Source: JAVBJV01 sp031555315 (GTDB lineage: Bacteria; Pseudomonadota; Alphaproteobacteria; Acetobacterales; Acetobacteraceae). Taken from it: a stretch of DNA of 43,213 nt. Shown here in pieces: positions 32,798-41,495 of this stretch. Numbering within the stretch: position 1 is the first letter of the stretch; each line of letters opens with the position of its first letter. The stretch spans positions 1 to 43,213 of the forward strand of contig JAVBUO010000062.1 of assembly GCA_031555315.1 (NCBI GenBank), written 5' to 3'. The position numbers and the translations under genes were made by a program. The notes under the pieces were generated by a model. It ran no database searches. It saw only the letters and a program-made list of their open reading frames with translations, and had not been told where the DNA came from.

Positions 32798-34147
32798 TTA
32801 CGCCGTGCGCAGCGACTTGAGGAAATGATCGACTTCGGTCCGCAGATTCTGACTTTCATATGTCAACGACTGGGCCGAGACATGAACGTCCTGGGCGGCA
32901 CTTCCGGTTGCCTCCGCGCCGGCATTGACGCGCATGATATCTGTAGCGACATCGGACGAACTTGTTGCTGCAGTATGGATGCTATTGGCAATCTCTCTGA
33001 TGGCTGTGTTCTGCAACTCCATGGTCGCAGAGATTGTGCCGGTGATTTCAGAAATAAAACCGATCGTCGTGCCAATTTCAGAGATCGTCGCCACGGTCTC
33101 GTCCGTCGATGCCTGCATCTGCTTGATATGCAGTGTAATTTCCTCGGTCGCTTTTGCCGTCTGCGAGGCAAGGGCCTTTACTTCCTGCGCGACGACGGCA
33201 AACCCTTTTCCGGCATCTCCGGCCCGGGCGGCTTCGATCGTCGCATTCAGGGCGAGCAGATTGGTCTGTTCTGCAATGGCGCTGATGATCTTGATCACAT
33301 CGCCAATGCGGTTGGCTGCGTGACTGAGATCGGTGATACGGCTGTTCGCGCTATCGGCCTGCTGTACGGCATTGCCCGAGATTTTCAGGGATTCCTGGAC
33401 CTGTTCGGCAATTTTTAAGGCGGATGTTCCCATTTCTTCAGCGCTGGTCGCAGCGGATTGCACACTGGCGGAAGCATGCGTGGAAGCCGCCGTGGCGGAT
33501 GTTGACAGCGTGCTGGTCTCTTCAGCTGTAACTTTGAGTGTGTCGGCCGAAGAGCGCAGGCTTTCGGACATCGTGCCGACTTTGTGAACGATCTGGGCGA
33601 TGCTTTGTTCAAACTGCCCGGCCAGATTTTCCAGCACGGTCAGTTTCTCTCTTTTCCCGGCGTCCAGGTAGACGGAGATCGCGAAGTCCATATCGAGCAA
33701 TGCTGCGCTCATGATGGCATCGATGATCTCGGCTTTTCTCTCGTAGAACGATTGTCTGGGAAACCGTGATGTGAGGCCTGTCTCAACCGCCCTCAGCAGG
33801 CCGCTGATGAGCAGTTTATATGCACCGATATACCAGCGCGGCTCGAGGCCGAGGCGATGATGAGCTTCTCCGATGCGGGTGACGGAACGCACGTAGGCGT
33901 CATCGAATTTTCCTGACAGGATCATATCCCAGTGCTTCATCTGGGCGGCCTTGGCTTGTGCCACGTTCTCCGGGCGGGGAAACAGTTTTCGAAGCTCGGG
34001 AAATTTTTCGAACTTTTCATACAGTGCGTCGAGAATTGCCGGCATGGCCTTCATCGCGATGGGGCGAATGTCACGGAGCGTTTCGCGCGTTTTATTATCG
34101 ATTCCGACAAAATCGATTCTGGTGATCAGCGAGGTGTTGGACATCAT
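32798..34147 (-). CDS. Globin-coupled methyl-accepting chemotaxis protein (HemAT-like)
   Basis: Soluble aerotaxis/gas-sensing receptor, 449 aa (an alternative ATG is one codon later). N-terminal protoglobin domain, residues about 8-165; the heme-proximal His is probably H96 in EAHHRLGLEPRWYIGAY. No membrane segments and no HAMP. The C-terminal signalling domain carries the conserved hairpin tip (IAEQTNLLALNATIEAARAG, then GFAVVAQEVKALA). The protein would bind O2 through heme and signal to CheA/CheW; no che genes are in this window. It lies at the right border of the decayed element and is intact. Confidence 0.93.
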   Translation of the reverse strand: MMSNTSLITRIDFVGIDNKTRETLRDIRPIAMKAMPAILDALYEKFEKFPELRKLFPRPENVAQAKAAQMKHWDMILSGKFDDAYVRSVTRIGEAHHRLGLEPRWYIGAYKLLISGLLRAVETGLTSRFPRQSFYERKAEIIDAIMSAALLDMDFAISVYLDAGKREKLTVLENLAGQFEQSIAQIVHKVGTMSESLRSSADTLKVTAEETSTLSTSATAASTHASASVQSAATSAEEMGTSALKIAEQVQESLKISGNAVQQADSANSRITDLSHAANRIGDVIKIISAIAEQTNLLALNATIEAARAGDAGKGFAVVAQEVKALASQTAKATEEITLHIKQMQASTDETVATISEIGTTIGFISEITGTISATMELQNTAIREIANSIHTAATSSSDVATDIMRVNAGAEATGSAAQDVHVSAQSLTYESQNLRTEVDHFLKSLRTA

Positions 34148-34870
34148 GTGTGTGGCCCGTAACGAAAAATTATGCGGCCCGTTTCTTTCCGGGCAGCGAT
34201 GAGGGCAGCCGCGCTGCCGGGCGTGAAGTGGCTGGTCTTATTACCTGATAGTTTTCAGCGTGCTCACTGAATGGTGTTATTATGAATTGGTTGACGATTT
34301 CTCAACGATCCGCGCCAAAACAGAAATTCGGCACGGTGTGGGGGTGAAAAAATCCCATTACGGCGCAAACTGCAGCTTTTTGCCGGTTCGCTCTGGCTTT
34401 TACGCCCGGTCTTGGCAGAGACCTGCGGCATAAAGGCGGTATCGCCACCCAGAGCATGTGAAAGATCGTCCGCCGTGCTGAGCCGCGATCGCTGCGCGCG
34501 ACACAGCGCGGGAGGGGGCGGGCAGGTCATGCCTTTTGCCTGATGCGCGGATATTCCTCGCCGGTCATGCCGGAGTGCTGGCGACGGCATTCAGCGCGGT
34601 GAGCTCCTGCGGCGCGCCGAGCGATCCATCGGTATATGTCGGCCTGCATTGCGGATGCAGGGAGTCGTGTCTGAAACTGCCGCCCGCACACTTCGCGGAA
34701 AAAACCGAAAGCTGCGGCTTCATCAGCTGCAGGCTGTCGGCTGTTCGCAGATACTGTCCCAGACGCTGGTCCTGACACTGTCCCAGACCTTGCCGTTGAC
34801 GCTATTTCGGACCCTTTTCCGGACATTGCCCCCGATATCGATCTGAAGACGGTGGCCGTATGCCGCGCGG
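34148..34870. other. 723-bp non-coding stretch with a 12-bp tandem repeat
   Basis: No convincing gene on either strand. It holds the upstream region of the chemoreceptor and, at 34753-34836, seven degenerate 12-bp units. Overlapping open frames here lack ribosome-binding sites and consistent coding character. Confidence 0.45.
34753..34836. repeat. Seven degenerate 12-bp tandem units
   Basis: Units all end in GAC or GAT: ACTGTCCCAGAC, GCTGGTCCTGAC, ACTGTCCCAGAC, CTTGCCGTTGAC, GCTATTTCGGAC, CCTTTTCCGGAC, ATTGCCCCCGAT. In one plus frame this encodes a TVPD/AGPD/TVPD/LAVD/AISD/PFPD/IAPD tetrapeptide series, but that frame has no supported start. Confidence 0.6.
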
Positions 34871-35062
34871 CTAGACCTTGCAGCTCGATTTGCCGAACAG
34901 ACGATAGATCGGGCAGGTGCCCAATGCGCCGGTAACCAGCGGTATCAGCCCGACCCAGCCCCAGTTGGTTTGCGGGCCGACAAAGACCAGCGCGATCAAC
35001 ACGACTCCCAGCAGAACCCGCAATGCGCGGTCCACGGGAGAGACATTCCTGCAACACAACAT
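34871..35062 (-). CDS. DUF2892 (YgaP-type transmembrane) protein
   Basis: 63 aa. I chose the ATG at 35062 because GGAGG lies five bases upstream; the ATG at 35074 has none. Two membrane segments (LRVLLGVVLIALVFVG; WGWVGLIPLVTGALG) and the family ending GTCPIYRLFGKSSC. Cysteines at 3, 4, 50 and 61. DUF2892 forms the membrane part of YgaP-type rhodaneses and often stands alone near sulfur-handling genes. It follows the Crp/Fnr gene by 68 bp on the same strand. Confidence 0.85.
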   Translation of the reverse strand: MLCCRNVSPVDRALRVLLGVVLIALVFVGPQTNWGWVGLIPLVTGALGTCPIYRLFGKSSCKV

Positions 35063-35130
35063 GTAAGCCTCCATTCACGGACGATGATGCCGGATGAAAG
35101 CAGCCTTCTCGAGCCGCGGCAGTGACAATG

Positions 35131-35778
35131 TCACATCCGGCCGGCGAGCTGGCGCAGTGCGCCGCGGTCCAGAATCTCGATCGAACCGCGATGAAGGCAC
35201 ACCAGAGCGCGGCGTTCGAATTCCTTCAGGCACCGGCTGATCACCTCGCGCGCCGAGCCGAGTTCGGTGGCGATATCCTGATGTGTGATGTGCAGTGCGG
35301 TCTGTGCGCTGCCCAGCAGATACTTTGCCAGTCGCACGTCGATACGCTGGAAAGTCACGTCCTCGAACAATTGCATCAGCTCGACCAGGCGTCTGCCGTG
35401 CATGGCGAACACGAAGCGGCGGAAGGCGGCGGACTGCGCGATCTGCTGTTCGAAGATGGCGCGCGGCAGGATGGCGATCCGGCAGTTCGTTTCGGCGATG
35501 CCCTCGGCGGCATAGGGCACGTCGCCAAGCAGGCAGGATGTCGTCATGGCGCAGATCTCGCCGGGGCCGACGCGATAGAGCACGATCATGCGTCCGTTCT
35601 CGGAAACGGTCTGCACCCGTACCGTGCCGTCCTGCACCAGCACGAAGCGTTCGCACGGCATACCATGGCCGAACAGGCGCGTGCCCGCCGGTACCTCGGC
35701 GATCTGCGCGTGCCGTGCGAAAATCTGTGCGGTTTCGGCGTCCAGCATCGGGGTGGTATTACCCGGTTCTTGGTTCAT
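35131..35778 (-). CDS. Crp/Fnr-family transcriptional regulator with clustered cysteines
   Basis: 215 aa. An N-terminal cyclic-nucleotide-type effector domain (PAGTRLFGHGMPCERFVLVQ; RVGPGEICAMTTSCLLGDVP) is followed by a C-terminal winged helix with ITHQDIATELGSAREVISRC (about 164-183). It lacks the N-terminal FNR iron-sulfur cysteines. It has C76 and C82 in the loop that usually contacts the ligand, plus C42, C99, C183 and C194, which suggests thiol or sulfur sensing. The ATG overlaps the MFS stop (ATGA), so it is co-transcribed with acs and the MFS gene. Targets are not visible here. Confidence 0.9.
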   Translation of the reverse strand: MNQEPGNTTPMLDAETAQIFARHAQIAEVPAGTRLFGHGMPCERFVLVQDGTVRVQTVSENGRMIVLYRVGPGEICAMTTSCLLGDVPYAAEGIAETNCRIAILPRAIFEQQIAQSAAFRRFVFAMHGRRLVELMQLFEDVTFQRIDVRLAKYLLGSAQTALHITHQDIATELGSAREVISRCLKEFERRALVCLHRGSIEILDRGALRQLAGRM

Positions 35779-36929
35779 GCGCGTCGTTCCTGTCTGCGCA
35801 TCCATACTGCCAACGTCGCCGCCAGGCAAAGCGCCGCCGTGGCCAGCAGCGAGGGAGCCGCGTAGCTGCCCGTTGTATCGCGCAGCACGCCTGCCAGCAG
35901 CGGGCCGATGATCTGCCCGGTGCCGAACGATGCCGTCATCAGGCCGATGGCGCGCGCAGGGTTGCCGGGGCTGCGTTCGCGCGCCGCCATCAACCCCAAT
36001 GCGGTGATGCTCACGAATGTGCCACCCAACGATACCGCTGCCAGCAGCACCCCGGCCGCACTCGGCCACAGCACGCCGGTGGCTATGCCGAGTGCTTCCA
36101 GAAAACACGCGCCCGCATAGGTAACGATAACGCCGATGCGTCGCACGCCCCAGGCCCAGAACGCGATCGACGACGCAGCACTCAGCCCGACGCACAGCCA
36201 GACCAGAGATTCCAGTGTGCGCAGGCCTTCATCGGCGCGCACGATGGCGACAATGAATGTCGCTGTGATGACATACCCGAACCCGACCAACCCGTAAGAC
36301 AGGGCCAGCAGGCCCAGCCGTCCCGCGGGAGCCACGGCGACCGTAACGGTCTGCGCCGTTTCCACCGCCGTGCGCGGCGCGATGATGACCGACAGCACGG
36401 CCAGCGCCGTTATGCATGCGCCGGCGATCCACCATTGCCATTGCCAGTCCAGCATCCAGGCGTGGGCAAGCGCCACCACCAGCGCCGATAACGTGATGCC
36501 CGTGCCGACGCCGCTGAAATATAGCGACGACCATGCCGGACGTTGCAGCCGGGCGAGCTGTTCCAATGTCAGCGCCGTCATGTTGACCATGACCAGCGCG
36601 CTGGCGACACCGTTGAGGAAGCGCGCCGTCAGCAGCGGCGCGAACGGCATCTGCACGCCGCTGGCCAGTGTGCTGGCTGCCGCGATCAGCAATCCCGTCA
36701 ACATCACGGTGCGCCGGTGCGCCGTGTACCACGCCATCAGCAGCGCGCCCGCCAGATATCCGATGAAATTGGCCGATGCCGTCAGACCGGCTTCGCGCCC
36801 GCCCCAGTTCAATGCCTGCGCCATGTCGGGCAGGATGGGCGTGTAGACGAAACGGCCAATCCCCATCGCGCCCGCCAGAGCCAGTGCTCCGGCGAGCGCG
36901 ACGCGGATCGCCCGTGTCGTGTTATCCAA
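35775..36929 (-). CDS. YbfB/YjiJ-family MFS transporter
   Basis: 384 aa, about 12 membrane segments, inner membrane. Typical N-terminus AGAMGIGRFVYTPILPDM and ANFIGYLAGALLMAWYTAHR place it in the YbfB/YjiJ group, whose substrates are mostly unknown. It starts with TTG at 36929, overlapping the acs stop by 8 bp. The next in-frame ATG would remove part of the first membrane segment, so the TTG is preferred. Its stop overlaps the Crp/Fnr start. Confidence 0.88.
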   Translation of the reverse strand: MDNTTRAIRVALAGALALAGAMGIGRFVYTPILPDMAQALNWGGREAGLTASANFIGYLAGALLMAWYTAHRRTVMLTGLLIAAASTLASGVQMPFAPLLTARFLNGVASALVMVNMTALTLEQLARLQRPAWSSLYFSGVGTGITLSALVVALAHAWMLDWQWQWWIAGACITALAVLSVIIAPRTAVETAQTVTVAVAPAGRLGLLALSYGLVGFGYVITATFIVAIVRADEGLRTLESLVWLCVGLSAASSIAFWAWGVRRIGVIVTYAGACFLEALGIATGVLWPSAAGVLLAAVSLGGTFVSITALGLMAARERSPGNPARAIGLMTASFGTGQIIGPLLAGVLRDTTGSYAAPSLLATAALCLAATLAVWMRRQERRA

Positions 36930-38856
36930 CCCGGTTGTCGATCAGATCGTTCACCACGCCGGGGTCGGCCAGCGTCGAGGTGTCACCCAGGCTGTCGGTT
37001 TCGTTCGCGGCGATCTTGCGCAGGATGCGGCGCATGATCTTGCCGGAGCGCGTCTTCGGCAGGCCCGGCGCCCAGTGGATGGCGTCGGGGCTGGCGATCG
37101 GGCCAATTTCCTTACGGACCCAGGTGACCAGTTCCTTGCGCAGTTCCTCGCTGGGGTCGATGCCGAGCTTCAGCGTGACATACGCATAGATACCCTGACC
37201 CTTCAGGTCGTGCGGGAAACCGACCACCGCAGCCTCGGCGACCATCGGGTGGGCGACCAGCGCGCTTTCGATCTCGGCGGTGCCCATGCGGTGACCGGAC
37301 ACGTTGATCACGTCGTCGACGCGGCCGGTAATCCACCAGTAACCGTCCTCGTCGCGGCGTGCGCCGTCGCCGGTGGTGTAGAGTCCCTTGAAGGTGGTGA
37401 AATAGGTCTGCACGAAACGCTTGTGATCGCCATAGACGGTACGCATCTGTCCGGGCCAGCCGTCGCGGATGCACAGGTTGCCTTCCGTCGCGCCTTGCAG
37501 TTCGTTACCGTCGCCGTCGACCAGAATGGGCTGCACACCGGGCATGGGCAGCGTCGCCGAACCGGGTTTTTGGGCGATCGCCCCCGGGATCACGCCAATC
37601 AGCGTGCCGCCGGTTTCGGTCTGCCACCAGGTGTCGACGACCGGGCAGCGCTCATCGCCGACCACGCGGTAGTACCACAGCCAGGCTTCCGGATTGATCG
37701 GTTCGCCCACCGAGCCCAGGATACGCAGCGATTTGCGGCTGCACCTCTTTACCGGCTCTTCGCCTTCGCGCATCAGAGAACGGATCGCCGTGGGCGCGGT
37801 GTAGAAGATGTTGACCTGGTACTTGTCCACCACCTGCCAGAAGCGGCTGGAATCCGGGTAATTCGGCACACCTTCGAACATCAGTGTGGTCGCGCCGTTG
37901 GCCAGCGGGCCATAGACGATATAGGTGTGCCCCGTCACCCAGCCGACGTCGGCGGTGCACCAGAACACTTCCTTGTCGCGATAGTCGAACACCAGTTCAT
38001 GCGTGAACGATGCCCAGACGATGTAACCGCCCGAGGTGTGCAGCACACCCTTCGGCTTGCCGGTCGAGCCGGACGTGTAGAGGATGAACAGCGGGTCTTC
38101 CGCATTCATTTCTTCGGGCGGGCAGTCGGGCGATGCTTTCGCGGTTATGTCGGCATAGGCGTGGTCGCGCCCGGCCTGCATCGGCACGGTCTTGCCGGTG
38201 ACCGAAACGACGATCACCGTCTTGCAGTCGGGGCATTCCTGCAACGCCACATCGGCATTGGCCTTCAGCGGTACGGACCGCCCGCCGCGGCGGCCTTCGT
38301 CGGCGGTGATCAACAGCGTCGATCCGCAGTCCTGAATGCGTCCGGCCAGACTTTCCGGCGAGAATCCGCCGAACACCACCGAATGGATGGCACCGATTCG
38401 TGCACAGGCCAGCATCGCGACGGCCGCTTCGACGACCATCGGCAGATAGATCGTCACCCGGTCGCCTTTCTTCACGCCCAGCGCCTTCATGGCATTGGCA
38501 AGGCGGCAGACTTTCTCGTGCAGTTCGCGATAGGTGACTTTCAGAGACGTACCCGGGATGTCGCCCTCCCAGATGATCGCCACCTGATCGCCGCGCGTCG
38601 CCAGATGGCGGTCGAGACAGTTGGCCGAAACGTTCAATGTACCGTCCCAGAACCACTTGATCTCGACGTCGCCGCTGTAGTCGACGTGTTTGATCTTCGT
38701 CGGGGGTCTGATCCAGTCGATGCGCTGTGCTTCACGCTTCCAAAAACCTTCCGGATCGGACAGGCTTTCAGCGTACATCGCACGATATTTTTCAGCCGTG
38801 ACCTTGGTCGTTTCAGCGATGGACGGTTTGATCGCGATGAGTTTGTCGCCAGGCAT
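36922..38856 (-). CDS. acs: Acetyl-CoA synthetase (acetate-CoA ligase)
   Basis: Activates acetate to acetyl-CoA through acetyl-AMP, 644 aa, usual length. ATG at 38856 with GAGGGGGAAG upstream; the longer open frame 5' of it is non-coding. Motifs: ILYTSGSTGKPKGVLHTSGG (P-loop-like), YPDSSRFWQVVDKYQVNIFY, VVDTWWQTETGGTLIG, GRVDDVINVSGHRMGTAEIE, and the C-terminal PKTRSGKIMRRILRKIA with the Lys that is regulated by acetylation in this family. First gene of the leftward acs-MFS-Crp/Fnr unit, divergent from an MHS-type transporter, which may bring in acetate or another carboxylate. Confidence 0.97.
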   Translation of the reverse strand: MPGDKLIAIKPSIAETTKVTAEKYRAMYAESLSDPEGFWKREAQRIDWIRPPTKIKHVDYSGDVEIKWFWDGTLNVSANCLDRHLATRGDQVAIIWEGDIPGTSLKVTYRELHEKVCRLANAMKALGVKKGDRVTIYLPMVVEAAVAMLACARIGAIHSVVFGGFSPESLAGRIQDCGSTLLITADEGRRGGRSVPLKANADVALQECPDCKTVIVVSVTGKTVPMQAGRDHAYADITAKASPDCPPEEMNAEDPLFILYTSGSTGKPKGVLHTSGGYIVWASFTHELVFDYRDKEVFWCTADVGWVTGHTYIVYGPLANGATTLMFEGVPNYPDSSRFWQVVDKYQVNIFYTAPTAIRSLMREGEEPVKRCSRKSLRILGSVGEPINPEAWLWYYRVVGDERCPVVDTWWQTETGGTLIGVIPGAIAQKPGSATLPMPGVQPILVDGDGNELQGATEGNLCIRDGWPGQMRTVYGDHKRFVQTYFTTFKGLYTTGDGARRDEDGYWWITGRVDDVINVSGHRMGTAEIESALVAHPMVAEAAVVGFPHDLKGQGIYAYVTLKLGIDPSEELRKELVTWVRKEIGPIASPDAIHWAPGLPKTRSGKIMRRILRKIAANETDSLGDTSTLADPGVVNDLIDNRVG

Positions 38857-39295
38857 TATAATCTTCCCCCTCGGTTCGTTCATCCAGCAGCGGACAAGCA
38901 CGCATGCCGTCCACCCTGCAGGTTTCCCGCTTACGGTTAGCAGAACATTATACCTGAAATTGATCAAGTGATTCAGCAGGGTTTTATCCAACAGACCATT
39001 ATGGCTACCGGTTGCGGCTATCCCAAATTCAGAAGGTGCCCTGCGGATCCGACGGGTAGAGCAGTTTTTGATTTTACTATCCAAAACGGATGATCTTTGG
39101 CGTATTCTGTTGCTCTGTAAAATTTCTGATGATGCAATATTGATTGCGCAGGGAAGTGTCCGAATAAACCATTCCACGAATATTGAATTTTTGAATTTGT
39201 TTTGTTGAATCTTGCCGCCGGATGGTGGCAGCGTCTGCCCCCAGAGAGACACCAAAGTTCTCTCAACGCCAAATCAAGACAGGGAGGGCGGCTGC
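38857..39295. other. Divergent spacer between acs and the MHS transporter
   Basis: 439 bp without a supported gene, relatively AT-rich in the right half. It must hold promoters for both directions. A palindromic TTGATCAA near 38960 and a weak TTGATT-17-AATAAA pair around 39140-39168 (plus strand) are the only candidates I see. The TTGATCAA is too short to be an FNR/CRP site. Confidence 0.4.
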
Positions 39296-40945
39296 ATGAA
39301 TTCGGCCAGCACGGAAGCGATAAACAAGTCGCTATCTACAGGCGGTTACCAGCACACAGTGACCAAACACGAAGAACGACGCGTGATCTTTGCGTCGTCG
39401 CTCGGCACTGTGTTCGAATGGTACGACTTTTATCTTTATGCGACTCTGGCGCCTTTCTTTGCCGCGCTGTTCTTCCCGCCCGGTAACGATACCGCCGCGC
39501 TGCTGTCGGCGTTCGCGACCTATGCCGCCGGCTTTCTGGTGCGTCCGTTCGGAGCGATCGTGTTCGGACGCATCGGCGATCTGGTCGGGCGTAAATACAC
39601 GTTCCTCGTCACCATTCTCGTCATGGGGGTATCTACCTTCGCGACCGGCCTGCTGCCGACCTTCGCGACCATCGGCTGGATGGCGCCGCTGATCCTGGTG
39701 ATCCTGCGTCTGCTGCAGGGGTTGGCGCTGGGCGGCGAGTATGGCGGTGCGGCGACCTATGTGGCTGAACACGCGCACCCGAAGAAGCGCGGTCTGGCGA
39801 CCAGCTGGATTCAGACCACGGCGACGCTTGGTTTCTTCCTGTCGCTGGCGGTGATCGGCATCTGCCGCGTGACGATGGAGCCGGCGACGTTCGCGTCCTG
39901 GGGCTGGCGTCTGCCGTTCCTGGTGTCGCTGATCCTGCTGGTGTTCTCGGTCTATATCCGCATGAAGCTGAACGAAAGCCCGCTGTTCAAGCAGATGAAG
40001 GCGGAAGGGCGCGGTTCGAAGTCGCCGCTGACCGACAGTTTCCTGCGTTATCCGAACAACAAGTACGTGCTGCTGGCGCTGCTGGGTGCCACGGCCGGGC
40101 AGGGCGTGGTCTGGTACACGGGGCAGTTCTATGCGCTGTTCTTCCTGACCATCACGTTAAAGGTCGATTACCTGACGGCGTACACGATGATCGGGCTGGC
40201 ACTGCTGCTGGGCACGCCGTTCTTCATCTTCTTCGGCTGGCTGTCGGACAAGATCGGCCGGCTGAAGATCATCCTGGCGGGCTGCGTGATCGCGGCGCTG
40301 ACCTACTTCCCGCTGTTCGGCGCGCTGACCGGTGCGGTGAACCCGGACCTGGCGCGCTTCCAGCAGAACGTGCCGGTGCAGGTGGCGGCCGATGCCAACA
40401 CGTGTAACTTCCACATCTTCGTGGGACCGTGGTCGGAGTTTTCGACATGTGACCGCGCGCAGGACTTCCTGACCAAATCGGGCCTGTCGTTCACGCGCGT
40501 GCCGGCCGAACCCGGCAAGCCGGTGGTGGTGACGATCGGCTCCACCCGGCTGGAAGGGTTCAACGCAGCGGAATACACGGCGGCGCTGCGGGCGGCGGGT
40601 TATCCGGCGTCGGCGGATACCAGCAAGATCAACTGGCCGCTGACCATGGCGATCCTGTTCGTGATGCTGCTTTACGTGACGATGGTCTACGGCCCGATCG
40701 CCGCGTTCCTGGTCGAGCTGTTCCCCACCAAGATCCGCTATACATCGATGTCGCTGCCCTATCACATCGGCAATGGCTGGTTTGGCGGCATGCTGCCGCT
40801 GCTGGCGACGGCTTTGGTCGCGTGGTCGGGCAATATCTACTACGGCCTGTGGTATCCGATCGTCGTGGCGGTGATCACGGCGGTGATCGGCGTGCTGTTC
40901 CTGCGTGAAACCAAGGACGTGGATCTGCACACGCACGAACACTGA
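39296..40945 (+). CDS. MHS-family metabolite:H+ symporter with large periplasmic insert
   Basis: 549 aa, 12 membrane segments. ATG at 39296 with AGGGAGG eight bases upstream. Family marks: SLGTVFEWYDFYLYATLAPF, RPFGAIVFGRIGDLVGRKYT, LQGLALGGEYGGAATYVAEH, GWRLPFLVSLILLVFSVYIR, and the second-half loop FFGWLSDKIGRLKIILAGC. Between segments there is an extra loop of about 100 residues (about 348-446) with two cysteines (NTCNFHIFVG; FSTCDRAQDFL), which accounts for the long protein. MHS transporters take up citrate, dicarboxylates, proline and similar compounds. Divergent from acs, suggesting a carboxylate substrate; ends in a strong terminator. Confidence 0.9.
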   Translation: MNSASTEAINKSLSTGGYQHTVTKHEERRVIFASSLGTVFEWYDFYLYATLAPFFAALFFPPGNDTAALLSAFATYAAGFLVRPFGAIVFGRIGDLVGRKYTFLVTILVMGVSTFATGLLPTFATIGWMAPLILVILRLLQGLALGGEYGGAATYVAEHAHPKKRGLATSWIQTTATLGFFLSLAVIGICRVTMEPATFASWGWRLPFLVSLILLVFSVYIRMKLNESPLFKQMKAEGRGSKSPLTDSFLRYPNNKYVLLALLGATAGQGVVWYTGQFYALFFLTITLKVDYLTAYTMIGLALLLGTPFFIFFGWLSDKIGRLKIILAGCVIAALTYFPLFGALTGAVNPDLARFQQNVPVQVAADANTCNFHIFVGPWSEFSTCDRAQDFLTKSGLSFTRVPAEPGKPVVVTIGSTRLEGFNAAEYTAALRAAGYPASADTSKINWPLTMAILFVMLLYVTMVYGPIAAFLVELFPTKIRYTSMSLPYHIGNGWFGGMLPLLATALVAWSGNIYYGLWYPIVVAVITAVIGVLFLRETKDVDLHTHEH

Positions 40946-40989
40946 GGCTTCGTTCCGCCAGGGATAAAAAGACCGGTTGGAACGGACTG

Positions 40990-41019
40990 CGGCAGGGGGC
41001 GATCCCCTGCCGTTTTTTT
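40990..41019 (+). terminator. Intrinsic terminator after the MHS transporter
   Basis: GGCAGGGG, loop GCGAT, CCCCTGCC, then GTTTTTTT. Textbook form, 45 bp after the stop. Confidence 0.95.
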
Positions 41020-41495
41020 ATCGGTATCCGTCTTTTCGGGGCGGGTGAGTCTCGCAGATGGACACGGTCCATTTCTTCAATGTGCTGTTGCCCGCAGCAC
41101 GGGCTTCGGTTGCGGGATGCATCTGCCGTGTGCCGGCCTGCCCAGCAACGATTTACCCATACAGCGACACCAAGGCCGCCGGTTGGGCGCAACGCACTTG
41201 CTTGCGCAACTTTCTGACTTCCAAAGCCGTGAGCCCTCTTCTTCAGGTCAACTAACGTATAAGTTGAATTAAGGGTGCGTTATTGTCTCAACCCAGGCGT
41301 GCAATGTGATTGAAATGTTCAAATAATAAAACGATAAATTAGAAAATATATAAAATATAGAATACTTGTAGATTAAATGTCACAATTAGTAAAATTCCAA
41401 TTGAGATTATCTACCCATTATGGATATTTCCCTAAAAAATGATTTATGACTCACTTCATTGCCGAATGGGTTGATGAAGAGTGGGAACTAGCAGA
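41020..41495. other. Spacer with a strongly AT-rich part before the autotransporter
   Basis: 476 bp with no supported gene. From about 41270 the sequence becomes very AT-rich compared with the rest of the window. It includes a candidate promoter TTGAGA (41401-41406), 16 bp, GATATT (41423-41428), which would give a leader of about 60 bases. Confidence 0.45.
41401..41428 (+). promoter_or_regulatory. Candidate promoter of the autotransporter gene
   Basis: TTGAGA (five of six), 16 bp, GATATT (four of six). A second option is TTGTAG-18-TAAAAT at 41366-41395. Neither is decisive. Confidence 0.3.

Noticed and set aside
34527..35078. 183-codon minus-strand frame over DUF2892 and the 12-bp repeats
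   Set aside because: The frame differs from the supported DUF2892 gene and shows no recognisable domain or ribosome-binding site.
38955..38970. FNR/CRP-type site at TTGATCAA near acs
   Set aside because: The palindrome lacks the 4-base spacer of TTGAT-N4-ATCAA, so it does not match the box of the neighbouring regulator family.
41058..41255. Small plus-strand frame after the MHS terminator
   Set aside because: No ribosome-binding site, no family resemblance, and it lies between a terminator and an AT-rich leader.
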